The notes under the pieces were generated by a model. The model was not told the DNA's origin. It did not search any database and was given only the letters and a program-made list of their open reading frames with translations. The translations under genes and the position numbers were made by a program. This document shows, in pieces, positions 9,010 through 17,939 of a DNA stretch of 64,000 nt (the stretch's first letter is position 1; every line of letters begins with the position of its first letter). Source of the DNA: Anaerotignum faecicola (GTDB lineage: Bacteria; Bacillota; Clostridia; Lachnospirales; Anaerotignaceae); NCBI RefSeq assembly GCF_003865035.1, contig NZ_BHVZ01000002.1:186001-250000 (forward strand), in the 5' to 3' direction.

Positions 9010-10230
9010 ATGCAGAAAAAAGACATTTTGGAATTAAAGCGCCGCTTCAAAAAAGATGCCTGCACCTTTACGAAATTGCGCGGCTGTTATGTGGACAACC
9101 AAAAAAATATTCTCTTACATATCGACGAAACCTTTCTCAATCTGGAGGAGGATGAATTTTATAAATATCTGGAAATTGCAAAAAAGGCTCTTTCCGGCAC
9201 AATCGGCAACAACCTTTTAGAGCTTTCCTTCCGCAGGGATGAAGCAGGAGAAGAAGCGCAGAAGTTCTTCCTTGCCCTGCGCGACAGTGCTTTGAAGCAG
9301 GATGGGCTGTTGGATTTGCTTTATGAGCGCATCATTCGCGAATATGATTTTGCAGGGAATTATCTGATTCTCCTGTTCCATGATGCTTATGATGTTATCA
9401 CGAAAACAACCGACAACAATAAGCTGGACGAATCCGAAGAGGTTTATGAATATGTCCTCTGCGCCATCTGCCCTGTCGAGCTGACAAAGGCAGGCTTAGG
9501 CTATCATAAGGATAAAAACATCATCGCGCCTCGTATTCGTGATTGGGTGGTTTCCGTCCCCGAAACAGGGTTTCTCTTTCCTGCCTTTTCCGACCGCAGC
9601 AGTGATGTAAATGCCATGGGCTATTATGTGAAGGATGCCAAAAAGGCGCAGCCTGCGTTCATGCAGGAGGTTTTGGGCTGTGAAGCAAAGCGCACCGCCG
9701 CCGAGGAAAAAAAGACCTTCCATGGCATTTTAAAGGATGTTATTTCCGAGGAGGTGGAGGATGCGAAAACCGTCATTCTGGATATTCAGCAGGATTTGAA
9801 TGATATGGTGGAGGAACACAAAAATGTGTTTGAAAACGAGCCTGTTCTCCTAACACCGCCTGCCATTCGGGAGGCTATGGCAGAAAAAGGTCTTTCCGAG
9901 GAAGTCATTTCCAAGGTGGAGGAAATTTGTGAGGAAGCCTTCGGCGATACCCCTCCCCTTGCGGAAAATCTGATTGACAGCAAGGCATTGCAAACGCACG
10001 CTGCCGCGAAAAAAGCGAATGTGCTGGCATTAGAGGTAGAAAGCCTGAAGCAAAAATTGGAGGAAAAGGAAGCCCTCCCTGAAAAAGAGGTCATTTTGCA
10101 GGTTTCTGCGGAAAAGCTGCCTGCCATCCAGACGGAATTTATCAATGGTAAAAAGTGCATTGTCATCCCCTTAGAAGAAGATGAACATGCCACCATCAAC
10201 GGCAAGCATTGGGACAATGCGCCCTTTTAA
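9010..10230 (+). CDS. DUF4317 domain protein
   Basis: A 406-residue soluble protein recognised as DUF4317, a family common in Lachnospiraceae and other Clostridia with no known function. The N terminus MQKKDILELKRRFKKDACTF and the following FTKLRGCYVDNQKNILLHIDETFLNLEEDE are the family's typical opening. The C-terminal third is rich in Glu and Lys with a probable coiled coil at about 325-350 (VLALEVESLKQKLEEKEA). No signal peptide or membrane helix is seen. The start is set by a GAAGGGAG ribosome site. It is transcribed alone between a clear promoter and terminator, so the neighbours give no functional clue. Confidence 0.85.
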   Translation: MQKKDILELKRRFKKDACTFTKLRGCYVDNQKNILLHIDETFLNLEEDEFYKYLEIAKKALSGTIGNNLLELSFRRDEAGEEAQKFFLALRDSALKQDGLLDLLYERIIREYDFAGNYLILLFHDAYDVITKTTDNNKLDESEEVYEYVLCAICPVELTKAGLGYHKDKNIIAPRIRDWVVSVPETGFLFPAFSDRSSDVNAMGYYVKDAKKAQPAFMQEVLGCEAKRTAAEEKKTFHGILKDVISEEVEDAKTVILDIQQDLNDMVEEHKNVFENEPVLLTPPAIREAMAEKGLSEEVISKVEEICEEAFGDTPPLAENLIDSKALQTHAAAKKANVLALEVESLKQKLEEKEALPEKEVILQVSAEKLPAIQTEFINGKKCIVIPLEEDEHATINGKHWDNAPF

Positions 10231-10241
10231 AGGCTATGTAT

Positions 10242-10274
10242 GGGATAAGGTAAATTTGCCTTATCCCCTTTTTT
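10242..10274 (+). terminator. Intrinsic terminator after the DUF4317 gene
   Basis: GGGATAAGG and CCTTATCCC form a 9-bp stem with an 8-nt loop, followed by a T run. It abuts the 3' end of the convergent rubrerythrin gene. Confidence 0.9.
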
Positions 10275-10869
10275 ATGCCTTTGCCGTATAGGGTGCCAGC
10301 TCCAATCGAATGAAAAAGCCCCTGTCATGCTGACAAACAGGACATTCCTGCGGTGCCTCCTTCCCTTCAAAAATAAAGCCGCAATTTAAGCACATCCATT
10401 TACATTCCACAGAATTGATGAATAATTTATTTTCCTCCAATAAATCTGCAAGCTGTCCGAAACGGTCTCCATGTGTTTTTTCAATGCCTGCAATCTGATG
10501 AAAGGATGCTGCCACCTGCGGAAAGCCCTCCTCCAGCGCCTTATCCCCAAACGCCTGATACACCGGGTCAAATTCTTCATATTCGTTATGCTCTGCCGCA
10601 CGCAAAAGCTCCGAAACGGATTCATAAATATCCACGGGATAGCCGCCGTCAATGTGAACCGTTTCCCCCGAAAGCTCCTTCAAATGCTGATAAAAAACCG
10701 CCGCATGCGCCTCCTCCTGCTTGGCAGTAAACCTGAATACAAATTCCACCACCTGCATTTTCTGTTCTTTCGCCTGCGCCGCAGCAAAGATATAACGGTT
10801 TCTCGCCTGACTTTCCCCTGCAAAGGCACGCATAAGGTTTTTCTTTGTTTCGCTCTGTTTAAAATCCAT
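10273..10869 (-). CDS. rbr: Rubrerythrin
   Basis: 198 residues. The N-terminal ferritin-like four-helix domain carries the di-iron ligands in AFAGESQARNRY, FTAKQEEAHA and the later FHQIAGIEKTHGDRF helix. The C-terminal rubredoxin-like domain has CLNC near residue 160 and CPVC near 178 for a mononuclear Fe(Cys)4 centre. Rubrerythrins reduce hydrogen peroxide with NAD(P)H-derived electrons and protect anaerobes from oxygen; the protein is cytosolic. A GGAGAGGG ribosome site precedes the ATG. The gene lies alone between the DUF4317 terminator and a long inverted repeat. Confidence 0.96.
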   Translation of the reverse strand: MDFKQSETKKNLMRAFAGESQARNRYIFAAAQAKEQKMQVVEFVFRFTAKQEEAHAAVFYQHLKELSGETVHIDGGYPVDIYESVSELLRAAEHNEYEEFDPVYQAFGDKALEEGFPQVAASFHQIAGIEKTHGDRFGQLADLLEENKLFINSVECKWMCLNCGFIFEGKEAPQECPVCQHDRGFFIRLELAPYTAKA

Positions 10870-10943
10870 AGCTTTCCCTCTCCTTCTTTTTCTTTAGTAT
10901 GGACGAAGATGAAGCAGCTATACCCTTCTTTTTTCACATTAAA

Positions 10944-11061
10944 AAAAGTCCCCATAAAAGGTGCGCCCGAATAAGAAGTCTTACATTCTGAAATGCTGAA
11001 AGCTACAGCTATTGCATTTTCTTCATGCTTTCTTATCGGAACACCCCTAATAGGGACTTTT
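10944..11061. repeat. 118-bp long imperfect inverted repeat between the mrp operon and rbr
   Basis: The left arm (10944-10975) contains AAAAGTCCC, AGGTG and CCGAATAAGAA; the right arm (11030-11061) contains TTCTTATCGG, CACCCCT and GGGACTTTT in mirror order. The arms are about 32-37 nt with small bulges around a loop of about 50 nt. It may be the mrp operon terminator, a MITE-like insertion or part of the rbr leader. No open frame crosses it. The 10870-11074 gap holds nothing else that I can recognise. Confidence 0.6.
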
Positions 11062-11074
11062 CAAAATTTTTCCG

Positions 11075-13039
11075 TTAAACAATGATATAGATTACCGCAA
11101 TCGTCAGACCCAGACCAATCAGCAGAATACTCTGCGCGAAGCCTTCGCGGTATACCTGATGGTCATTTTCATAATCCGTATAAGCAGAGAAATATTTATC
11201 CTCCGGCGGAACAATGCGTCCATTATCATTATTGAAGATAAAGATACGCAGCAATGCAATGATATCATCCATCAGATTTCCTGCGATACGGGCGAAGAAG
11301 CCACCCACATAAGGCAGAACGGTCAGCAGAATCGGGCGATATACCTTATCCTCCAGATTGCACCATGCAGGCCAGCGATCCACATAAACCAGATTGCCGT
11401 TTGCATCCTTCTGCATCAGCACCTTGCGGATGAACAGGAAATACACCACAATGCCCACACAGATGGAAATCACCGCACCCTTGAGGTTTACCCATGCGAA
11501 ATAATGCACGGCATGCGCAGGGGTATGTGCATTCATGAAATGTGCGCCCATTGCCGCCAGAGCATCCTGTGTCTGGTGAGGGAAGATACCCAGAATCGGC
11601 AGGCAAATTGCAATCGCGCCCAGAATGACCGCCATCGGCTTGCTGATGTAAGGTGCGTTTTTGACAGGCTTCGGTGTGCCGTAGGGGTTATCCTCAAGGA
11701 AGATACATACGAAAATCTTCGTCATATAGGCCAGTGTCAGCCCACCGGAGAACAGGAACAGAATTTCCGCGCCCTTCATAAACGCGATGGACTGCCCTGC
11801 TTCCTTCAGCACCTCGATATATTCCACCATGCTCTCGTGAATCAGCGTTTTGGAGATATAACCGTTCCACAGAGGGATACCGCCGATACCCAGAATCGGC
11901 ATCAGGAAAATCAGCTTCAGCAGCGGCTTATCCTTACCGTAGCCACGAATCTTATTCAGATTTAATTCTCTCAGGTTCATGAAAATCACACCTGCACCAA
12001 GGAACAGCAGCAGCTTGAACAGAGAGTGATTCAGGAAGTGCAGCAGTGTGCCGCTTGCCGCCAAGGCGTTATGCTCGCCCAGAAGTCCCTGCATCCCGAT
12101 GGCGATGATGATAAAGCCAATCTGGGACATGGAGGAGCAAGCCAATGTGCGTTTCAGATTGACGGAGAATACCGCCAGAACCGCGCCAAGCACCATTGTG
12201 ATAATGCCCAGAATCAGAATAAACTGCCCCCAAGCCGCATCATGCAGGAAAAGCTTGCAGCTGACGATAATCGTACCGAATACGCCTGTTTTTGTCAGCA
12301 GACAGCTGAGCAGCGCACTGGAGGGTGCCGGTGCAACGGTATACGCATTCGGCAGCCAGATATGCAGCGGAAACAGCCCTGCCTTCGCCGCAAAGCCAAA
12401 CAGAATCAATACGCCGATGGCATAGAACTCCGCAGGGTTTTCCCTGCTCTGCATAAACGCGGTCAGCTCTGCCATGTTCAGCGTGCCTGCCTTCTGATAC
12501 ATCATAAACAGACCCATCAGTGTCACCAGACCGCCAATCACCGCTACCGCAAGGTAGGTCTTTGCGGAGCGAACCGTGAAGTCCTCCTCATCGTGCATAA
12601 CCAGCACAAAAGAGGTAAAGGACATAATTTCAAAAAAGATAAAGGTGGTAAACAAATCAGCGGAAAGGAAAATCCCCATCGTTGCGCCCAATGTCAGGAA
12701 CACAAAGAAATAATACCGATTTCTGTTCCGTTCAGCCGCCATGTATTCCTTGGAAAAGATGGTTGTAATCAGCCAGATTGCGCCCGTCAGCACGGCAAGA
12801 ATCACGCCGAAGCCATCCGCCGCAAAGCTCAGCCCCAAGCCGCAGAAGCCGCGCAGGCTATAAACCGTTTCCTTCCCGATGAGCGTCAGACTCGCAATGA
12901 AAATCACCGCGGATAAAATCCAGCACCAGATATCCCTTGCGCCCTTATTGCTGCGCCCAATGATGTAGCTGATTACCGCACCCAGAAAAGGAAAGAACAC
13001 CAGAAACGGTAAAATTATACTTGTTGTCATAGTTTCCAT
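11075..13039 (-). CDS. Mrp-type antiporter large subunit, NuoL/MrpA-like core
   Basis: 654 residues with about 15-16 membrane helices, the fourth and last large subunit of this operon. It belongs to the proton_antipo_M family: TM5 glutamate E137 (FTTFIFFEIMSF) and the TM7 lysine motif GFAAKAGLFPLHIWLPNAYTVAPAP, plus the TM8 lysine region SCLLTKTGVFG. These charged residues form the proton or sodium half-channel in complex I and Mrp subunits. The C-terminal extension after residue 500 resembles the NuoL-like tail but lacks the MbhD/MbhE domains normally fused to MrpA; those are separate genes here. A GGAGAAAG ribosome site fixes the start. Confidence 0.9.
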   Translation of the reverse strand: METMTTSIILPFLVFFPFLGAVISYIIGRSNKGARDIWCWILSAVIFIASLTLIGKETVYSLRGFCGLGLSFAADGFGVILAVLTGAIWLITTIFSKEYMAAERNRNRYYFFVFLTLGATMGIFLSADLFTTFIFFEIMSFTSFVLVMHDEEDFTVRSAKTYLAVAVIGGLVTLMGLFMMYQKAGTLNMAELTAFMQSRENPAEFYAIGVLILFGFAAKAGLFPLHIWLPNAYTVAPAPSSALLSCLLTKTGVFGTIIVSCKLFLHDAAWGQFILILGIITMVLGAVLAVFSVNLKRTLACSSMSQIGFIIIAIGMQGLLGEHNALAASGTLLHFLNHSLFKLLLFLGAGVIFMNLRELNLNKIRGYGKDKPLLKLIFLMPILGIGGIPLWNGYISKTLIHESMVEYIEVLKEAGQSIAFMKGAEILFLFSGGLTLAYMTKIFVCIFLEDNPYGTPKPVKNAPYISKPMAVILGAIAICLPILGIFPHQTQDALAAMGAHFMNAHTPAHAVHYFAWVNLKGAVISICVGIVVYFLFIRKVLMQKDANGNLVYVDRWPAWCNLEDKVYRPILLTVLPYVGGFFARIAGNLMDDIIALLRIFIFNNDNGRIVPPEDKYFSAYTDYENDHQVYREGFAQSILLIGLGLTIAVIYIIV

Positions 13040-13054
13040 GCTTTCTCCTCTCCT

Positions 13055-14533
13055 TTACAGTATGCCCATAATCGCATCATTCATAATGCCCAGCAGTGTC
13101 GCAGGCATCAGACCCATCAGAATCGAAACAGCTGCCAGAACAATCAAAGGCACTGTCATATATTTATTCGGATCGGATACATGATCGTAATAGCCTGCAG
13201 GGTATTCCTTCTCCCGCGGGAAATATGCCCGAATGATGATGGAGAAGATATACAATGCCGTCAGCAGTGCAGACAAAATCAGCGCAACCACGCCGATATA
13301 GGTAACCGGGTTGCCGCTTGCGGTTGCCGCAGTTGCCAATGCCCATTTGCTGTGGAAGCCTGCAAAGGGCGGCACGCCAACCAGACCAATCCCCGTAATT
13401 GCCATTGTTGCAAAGGTAATCGGCATCAGCTTGCCGAAGCCCTCCACCTCGTAGAGATATTCTCTGTGGGTTTTATATAAAATCGCACCGGCAGTAAAGA
13501 ACAGTGTAATTTTGATTACCGCATGATAAATCATGTGTAGCATCCCTGCCGCAAGCCCTATCGGTGTCATAATGGCAACGCCAAAAATGATATAGGACAG
13601 ATTGGAGATGGTAGAATATGCAAATCTTCTTTTGATATGCGGTGTCCGCAGTGCAACGGTCGAGCCGAACACAATCGTAATCGAAGCTGCAATCAGCATC
13701 ACATACTGCGCCCATGTGCCAATCAGAAATTCCGTACCGAAGGCGTAATACGTCAGACGGATGATGGCAAACACACCGGATTTTACGACTGCCACGGCAT
13801 GCAGCAGAGCCGTAACGGGTGTGGGGGCAACGGATGCCTTCGGCAGCCAGCGATAAAACGGGAATACCGCCGCTTTTACACCAAAGCCGAAGAACGCCAG
13901 CACAAATACCAACCGCAGCATCTGTTCATTGCCTGCAATCAAATCGGGATTCAGCACACCACCGTAAACAAAATCTGTCGTTGTGCCGTAGAACAGCACA
14001 AACACGAACCCGATAAACGCCAGAGATGCACCGAACATCATATAAAGGACGTAGGTTTTCCCGGCGTGGCGCGCCTTATTATCGAACTGGTGCATAACGA
14101 TAGGCAACGTCACCAATGTCAGAAATTCGTAGAACAGATACATCGTTAAGAAGTTATCCGCAAAGGCAATCCCGATAACTACGCCGAATGTCATGGTAAA
14201 GAAGGAGAAGAAACGGTCTTCATGTCCTTCATGTGTCATGTATTCAAAGGCATAAATCGTTGTGGGAATCCAAAGCAGAGATACCATCGTACCGAAAATC
14301 TTGGATAAGCCATCCACATGCAGTGCCAGAGACAATCTGTTGCTGAAGCGGAAAATTGTAATCGCGCCGCTGTCCGCAAAGAAGATGGCATACAATGCAA
14401 AAATCGCATTCAGCACAATAATCGGCAGAACCACCCTCTGGCGCGCCTTTCTGTCACTAAATTTTACCGGCAGCAGGCAGGCACCTGCAATGATCGGAAA
14501 GATCACCGGTAACAATATCGCAAATGCGTTCAT
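13055..14533 (-). CDS. Mrp-type antiporter large subunit, MrpD/NuoN-like
   Basis: 492 residues, about 14 membrane helices. The proton-channel residues are intact: E136 in FLTMYLFYEFLTL and the lysine in FGVKAAVFPFYRWLPKAS, then VKSGVFAIIRL. The FYEF.LVTLP pattern and the HQFDNKARHAGKTYVLYM segment make it one of the Mrp/Mbh/complex-I antiporter-like proteins. It differs clearly from the two adjacent copies, so this is not a recent duplication. GGGAGGAAAC precedes the ATG; 15 nt separate it from the next gene in the operon. Confidence 0.9.
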   Translation of the reverse strand: MNAFAILLPVIFPIIAGACLLPVKFSDRKARQRVVLPIIVLNAIFALYAIFFADSGAITIFRFSNRLSLALHVDGLSKIFGTMVSLLWIPTTIYAFEYMTHEGHEDRFFSFFTMTFGVVIGIAFADNFLTMYLFYEFLTLVTLPIVMHQFDNKARHAGKTYVLYMMFGASLAFIGFVFVLFYGTTTDFVYGGVLNPDLIAGNEQMLRLVFVLAFFGFGVKAAVFPFYRWLPKASVAPTPVTALLHAVAVVKSGVFAIIRLTYYAFGTEFLIGTWAQYVMLIAASITIVFGSTVALRTPHIKRRFAYSTISNLSYIIFGVAIMTPIGLAAGMLHMIYHAVIKITLFFTAGAILYKTHREYLYEVEGFGKLMPITFATMAITGIGLVGVPPFAGFHSKWALATAATASGNPVTYIGVVALILSALLTALYIFSIIIRAYFPREKEYPAGYYDHVSDPNKYMTVPLIVLAAVSILMGLMPATLLGIMNDAIMGIL

Positions 14534-14552
14534 AATGTTTCCTCCCTTTCCC

Positions 14553-16022
14553 TTAGAAAATCATTCCGCTGATACTGCGGATTGCCTGCATCAAAGGCGC
14601 AGGCATCATGCCAAAGCCGACTACAGCAATACTCAGCAGCACCAGAGGTACCGTCATTAAATAATTCGGCTCCTTCTTCTGCAAGGATGCGTAATCAAAA
14701 TCCTTGCCGGGGAAGAACCCATTCACTACAATACTCATCAAATAGCCTGCCGTCAGCAGTGCGCTGACCATCAGCACCGCTACGCCAACCAGACCAAGCA
14801 TCCCCGCCTGTGGCAGCAAGCCGCCCTGTGCCAGATACCATTTGCTCACAAAGCCGCTTGTGGGCGGAATCCCTATCAGCGAAAGTGCCGCAAGCGCAAA
14901 TGTCCACATCACAATCGGCATTTCCTTGCCAATGCCCTTCAGCTCGGAAACGTAGGTCTTATGCGTCTTATAGATAATCGCACCTGCACAAAGGAAGAGG
15001 ATATTCTTTGCAACCGCATGGAATACCACCTGCAGCAGCGCGCCCATAAATCCGGCAGGGCACATCAGCATCAGCCCGAACACAACATACGATACGTTTG
15101 AAACCGTGGAATACGCCAGCCGCTTTTTCAGCAGCTTTTCCTTATATGCCAGCATGGAGCCCATGAAAATCGTCACAATGGAAAGCACAAGCAAAGCCGT
15201 CTGCGCCCAAGTGCCGCGCAGAAAATCCACGCCAAACAGATAATATGTCACACGAATGATAGCAATGATACCGCCCTTCGTAATGATACCGGAAAGCACC
15301 GCGGATGCAGGAGAAGGTGCAACGGGGTGCGCCGTCGGCAGCCAAGCATGCAGGGGGAACATACCCGCCTTACAGCCAAAGCCAAGCGCCATCAGGAAGA
15401 ACACAACCAGAAGCAGGTTTTCATGCCCTGCCACCATTGCCATATCCAGTGTGCCGCCGGGCATAAAAATGGTTGTTCTGCAATAGGTGTTCAGGAAGAA
15501 GAACCCCATCAGCCCTAAGCCTGCGCCGAAGAAGGAATACCCCAGATATTTCAAGCCCGCACGCGTTGCCTCAGGTGTACCCGTATGGATAACCAGTGGT
15601 GCTGTCAGAATTGTCATAAATTCATAGGACAGATACATCGTCATCATATTTTCGGAGAAGCAAAGACTCATCAATGCCGCCAGAGAAAACGTATAAAACA
15701 TGAAGAACCGCGCCGGCTTATGCTCATGCTTCATATATTCCATGGAAAACACTGCCGCAATCAGCCAGATGGTACTGATGAGGCAGGCAAAGAATCTTGC
15801 CAATCCGTCCGTTTTGTAAACAAGTGCCAATCGGTCAGATATCCGCCAGAGCACGAAGGTTTGCATCTCTCCGCTGCAAAGATACCAGACCAGAGCCGCT
15901 TCCACAGCCATTGCAATAAATACCAAGATATTGCGCTGCTTTTCCTCCTTTTGGAAACCAATGATGAGACCAAAAATGAAGGGTAAAATCATCGGGAGCA
16001 GCAAAAGTACAGATCCGTTCAT
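14553..16022 (-). CDS. Mrp-type antiporter large subunit, MrpD/NuoM-like
   Basis: 489 residues from the ATG at 16022, which has a GAGGTG site 6 nt upstream; a GTG three codons earlier is less likely. About 14 helices. Key residues in the family's positions: the TM5 glutamate (MTMYLSYEFMTILT) and the lysine in GFGCKAGMFPLHAWLPTAHPVAPSP followed by IITKGGIIAIIRV. The HPVAPSPASA loop is a hallmark of MrpA/MrpD and complex I subunits. It should form part of the membrane arm that couples cation movement to proton flow. It sits between two similar but distinct large subunits. Confidence 0.9.
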   Translation of the reverse strand: MNGSVLLLLPMILPFIFGLIIGFQKEEKQRNILVFIAMAVEAALVWYLCSGEMQTFVLWRISDRLALVYKTDGLARFFACLISTIWLIAAVFSMEYMKHEHKPARFFMFYTFSLAALMSLCFSENMMTMYLSYEFMTILTAPLVIHTGTPEATRAGLKYLGYSFFGAGLGLMGFFFLNTYCRTTIFMPGGTLDMAMVAGHENLLLVVFFLMALGFGCKAGMFPLHAWLPTAHPVAPSPASAVLSGIITKGGIIAIIRVTYYLFGVDFLRGTWAQTALLVLSIVTIFMGSMLAYKEKLLKKRLAYSTVSNVSYVVFGLMLMCPAGFMGALLQVVFHAVAKNILFLCAGAIIYKTHKTYVSELKGIGKEMPIVMWTFALAALSLIGIPPTSGFVSKWYLAQGGLLPQAGMLGLVGVAVLMVSALLTAGYLMSIVVNGFFPGKDFDYASLQKKEPNYLMTVPLVLLSIAVVGFGMMPAPLMQAIRSISGMIF

Positions 16023-16043
16023 TTCTTTCACCTCATTCTCTCA

Positions 16044-17561
16044 TCATAATGCAACCTGAATCAGCTCGATACCCATTTTCATGATTTCGATAATGGGACG
16101 ATAGCCGATACCCAGCGCCAAATTGACTACAATAAACAGTACCATCGCCATTGCAAACAGCGGAGAGTTCTGCACTCTGACTGTTTTTTCCTTTGTCTCA
16201 GGGCGAGACCAGATTGCAATAACAGAGGGCAGGAAATACATCGCATTCAGAATCATGGAAATAGCCAGTGCCGCAAGAACCGGAACCAGACGTGTCCCCG
16301 TCATTTCCAATGCAGCCTCCGCAAAGTACAGCTTGGAGATGAACCCTGCAAACAGCGGCACACCAATCATGGACATAGCCCCAACGATGAAGGCAATCCC
16401 TGCCAGAGGGTTGCGGTAAGCCGCCCCCTTGAGGTTTTCCAGCTGCTCCTTGCCGCCGGCCTCCTCAATAAAGGTACCACAGCAAAGGAAAAGCATAGAT
16501 TTTGTAACGGCGTGTGCCAGAACATGGAAGCAGGCTGCAAGCATCCCCGCCTCTGAGCCTAAGCCAATCCCCATAAAGATGTAGCCAATCTGTGCCACAG
16601 AGGAGTATGCCAGCATACGCTTCAGCCGGCTTTCCCGTACGGCATAGAAGGAGCCCATAATCATGCCCAGAACGCCCAGAACGAACAGAACGTCCGCAAT
16701 TCTCAATTTAACCAGTGTTTCAATGGTAAATACTTCAAATACCAGCTTGATTGCCAGAATGATATATGCCTTCAGCACCAGACCGGACAAAATCCCGTTC
16801 GAGGTTGTCATCGTAGAGCCGTAAGCCGTAGGCAGTGCAGAATGGAACGGGAACAGACCGCTCTTGATGCCCAGACCCATAAACATCAGGCTGACTACAA
16901 TCATCAGCGGGAAATGATACTGCCCTGTTTCCATCAGCATGGCAATCGTTTCCTTCATCTGCGGGAATAAGAGATGCCCTGTGATGCCATAAAGAATGCA
17001 AACACCCAGCAGAAACAGACCGGAGCCCATACAGCCGAACACCAGATAATGCGTTGTGCCGACAATCGCCTGCTTTGTCCCTCTTGCCAGAATCAGCGTG
17101 CAGGAGGCAATCGTCAGAATCTCAATGAAAACGTAGCCTGTAAACATATCGTTTGTATATGTCATTGCCAGCATTGCGCCATAGGTTGCATTCAGCATAA
17201 TAAAGTAAAATTTTTGTTTTTCCGGAACAATTTCCTCAAAAATCTGCCTACTGCCTGCCGTGATGGTTAAAAACATAACCACACTGACCATAACCGCCAG
17301 CAACGCCTCCAGAGGCCCGATGCGCAATTCATTGCCCCAGGGTGCAGGAAAATGCCCCATCATAAAGGTATACGCTTCCTGATTTTTCACCACGCTCACC
17401 AGAAGCACAACAGAAAGCATGCCGACAAGCCCCACCATAAAGCCATGCAGATGGCGTGCCGCACGTCCGCTTTTGAGCAGAGGCGTAATGATGCCGCAGA
17501 ACATCGCAAAAAAAACGCTGAAGAAAGGTATATTATGTACGAGATTTACATGATGTTCCAT
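16044..17561 (-). CDS. Mrp-type antiporter large subunit, first of four (MrpD-like)
   Basis: 505 residues, about 14 membrane helices. It has E147 in GYVFIEILTIASC and the lysine motif GIKSGLFPFHSALPTAYGSTMTTSN, with VLKAYIILAIKL at TM8; the usual HPVAPSP loop is replaced by STMTTSN, a divergent version. The gene follows mrpC by 1 nt, the position normally held by mrpD. Family knowledge places it in the cytoplasmic membrane as an ion-translocating subunit. The divergence of the loop makes it the least typical of the four copies. Confidence 0.9.
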   Translation of the reverse strand: MEHHVNLVHNIPFFSVFFAMFCGIITPLLKSGRAARHLHGFMVGLVGMLSVVLLVSVVKNQEAYTFMMGHFPAPWGNELRIGPLEALLAVMVSVVMFLTITAGSRQIFEEIVPEKQKFYFIMLNATYGAMLAMTYTNDMFTGYVFIEILTIASCTLILARGTKQAIVGTTHYLVFGCMGSGLFLLGVCILYGITGHLLFPQMKETIAMLMETGQYHFPLMIVVSLMFMGLGIKSGLFPFHSALPTAYGSTMTTSNGILSGLVLKAYIILAIKLVFEVFTIETLVKLRIADVLFVLGVLGMIMGSFYAVRESRLKRMLAYSSVAQIGYIFMGIGLGSEAGMLAACFHVLAHAVTKSMLFLCCGTFIEEAGGKEQLENLKGAAYRNPLAGIAFIVGAMSMIGVPLFAGFISKLYFAEAALEMTGTRLVPVLAALAISMILNAMYFLPSVIAIWSRPETKEKTVRVQNSPLFAMAMVLFIVVNLALGIGYRPIIEIMKMGIELIQVAL

Positions 17562-17562
17562 A

Positions 17563-17937
17563 TTATTCCCCTTCCTCCTCTCTCATCATTCTCAGGATTT
17601 CATCCATATCCAACGAGCCGTAATGCTTATACAGCCGCAGAACCAGAGCAAGAGAGAACGCTGTTACAGATACCGATACAACAATACCCGTCAGAACCAG
17701 ACCGGCAGGAATGGGGTTGATATAATAATCCGCATCAATAATGCCGTTTGTCAAAATCGGGGCAGTTCTGCCTGCCACATAGCCCTTCGCCGCCAGAAAA
17801 AGATAGGTAGCCGTATCCATAATATTCAGACCAATAAACTTTTTAATCAGATTTCTTTGCAGAAGCAGATTCATGAATCCAATGCCAAAAAGAATAACAG
17901 AAGCTGCTTCATAATAATTTGTCAACAGTTGACTCAT
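17563..17937 (-). CDS. mrpC: Na+/H+ antiporter subunit C (NuoK-like)
   Basis: 124 residues with three membrane helices. The NuoK/MrpC pattern is visible: ASVILFGIGFMNLLLQRNLIKKFIGLNIMDTATYLFL, then NPIPAGLVLTGIVVSVSVTAFSLALVLRLY. The frame is open for 17 more codons upstream, but the ATG at 17937 has GGAGAAG in front and lies 2 nt after the stop of the preceding gene. Subunit C joins the large antiporter-like proteins in the Mrp complex. A short acidic tail (MREEEGE) ends the protein. Confidence 0.92.
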   Translation of the reverse strand: MSQLLTNYYEAASVILFGIGFMNLLLQRNLIKKFIGLNIMDTATYLFLAAKGYVAGRTAPILTNGIIDADYYINPIPAGLVLTGIVVSVSVTAFSLALVLRLYKHYGSLDMDEILRMMREEEGE

Positions 17938-17939
17938 AA

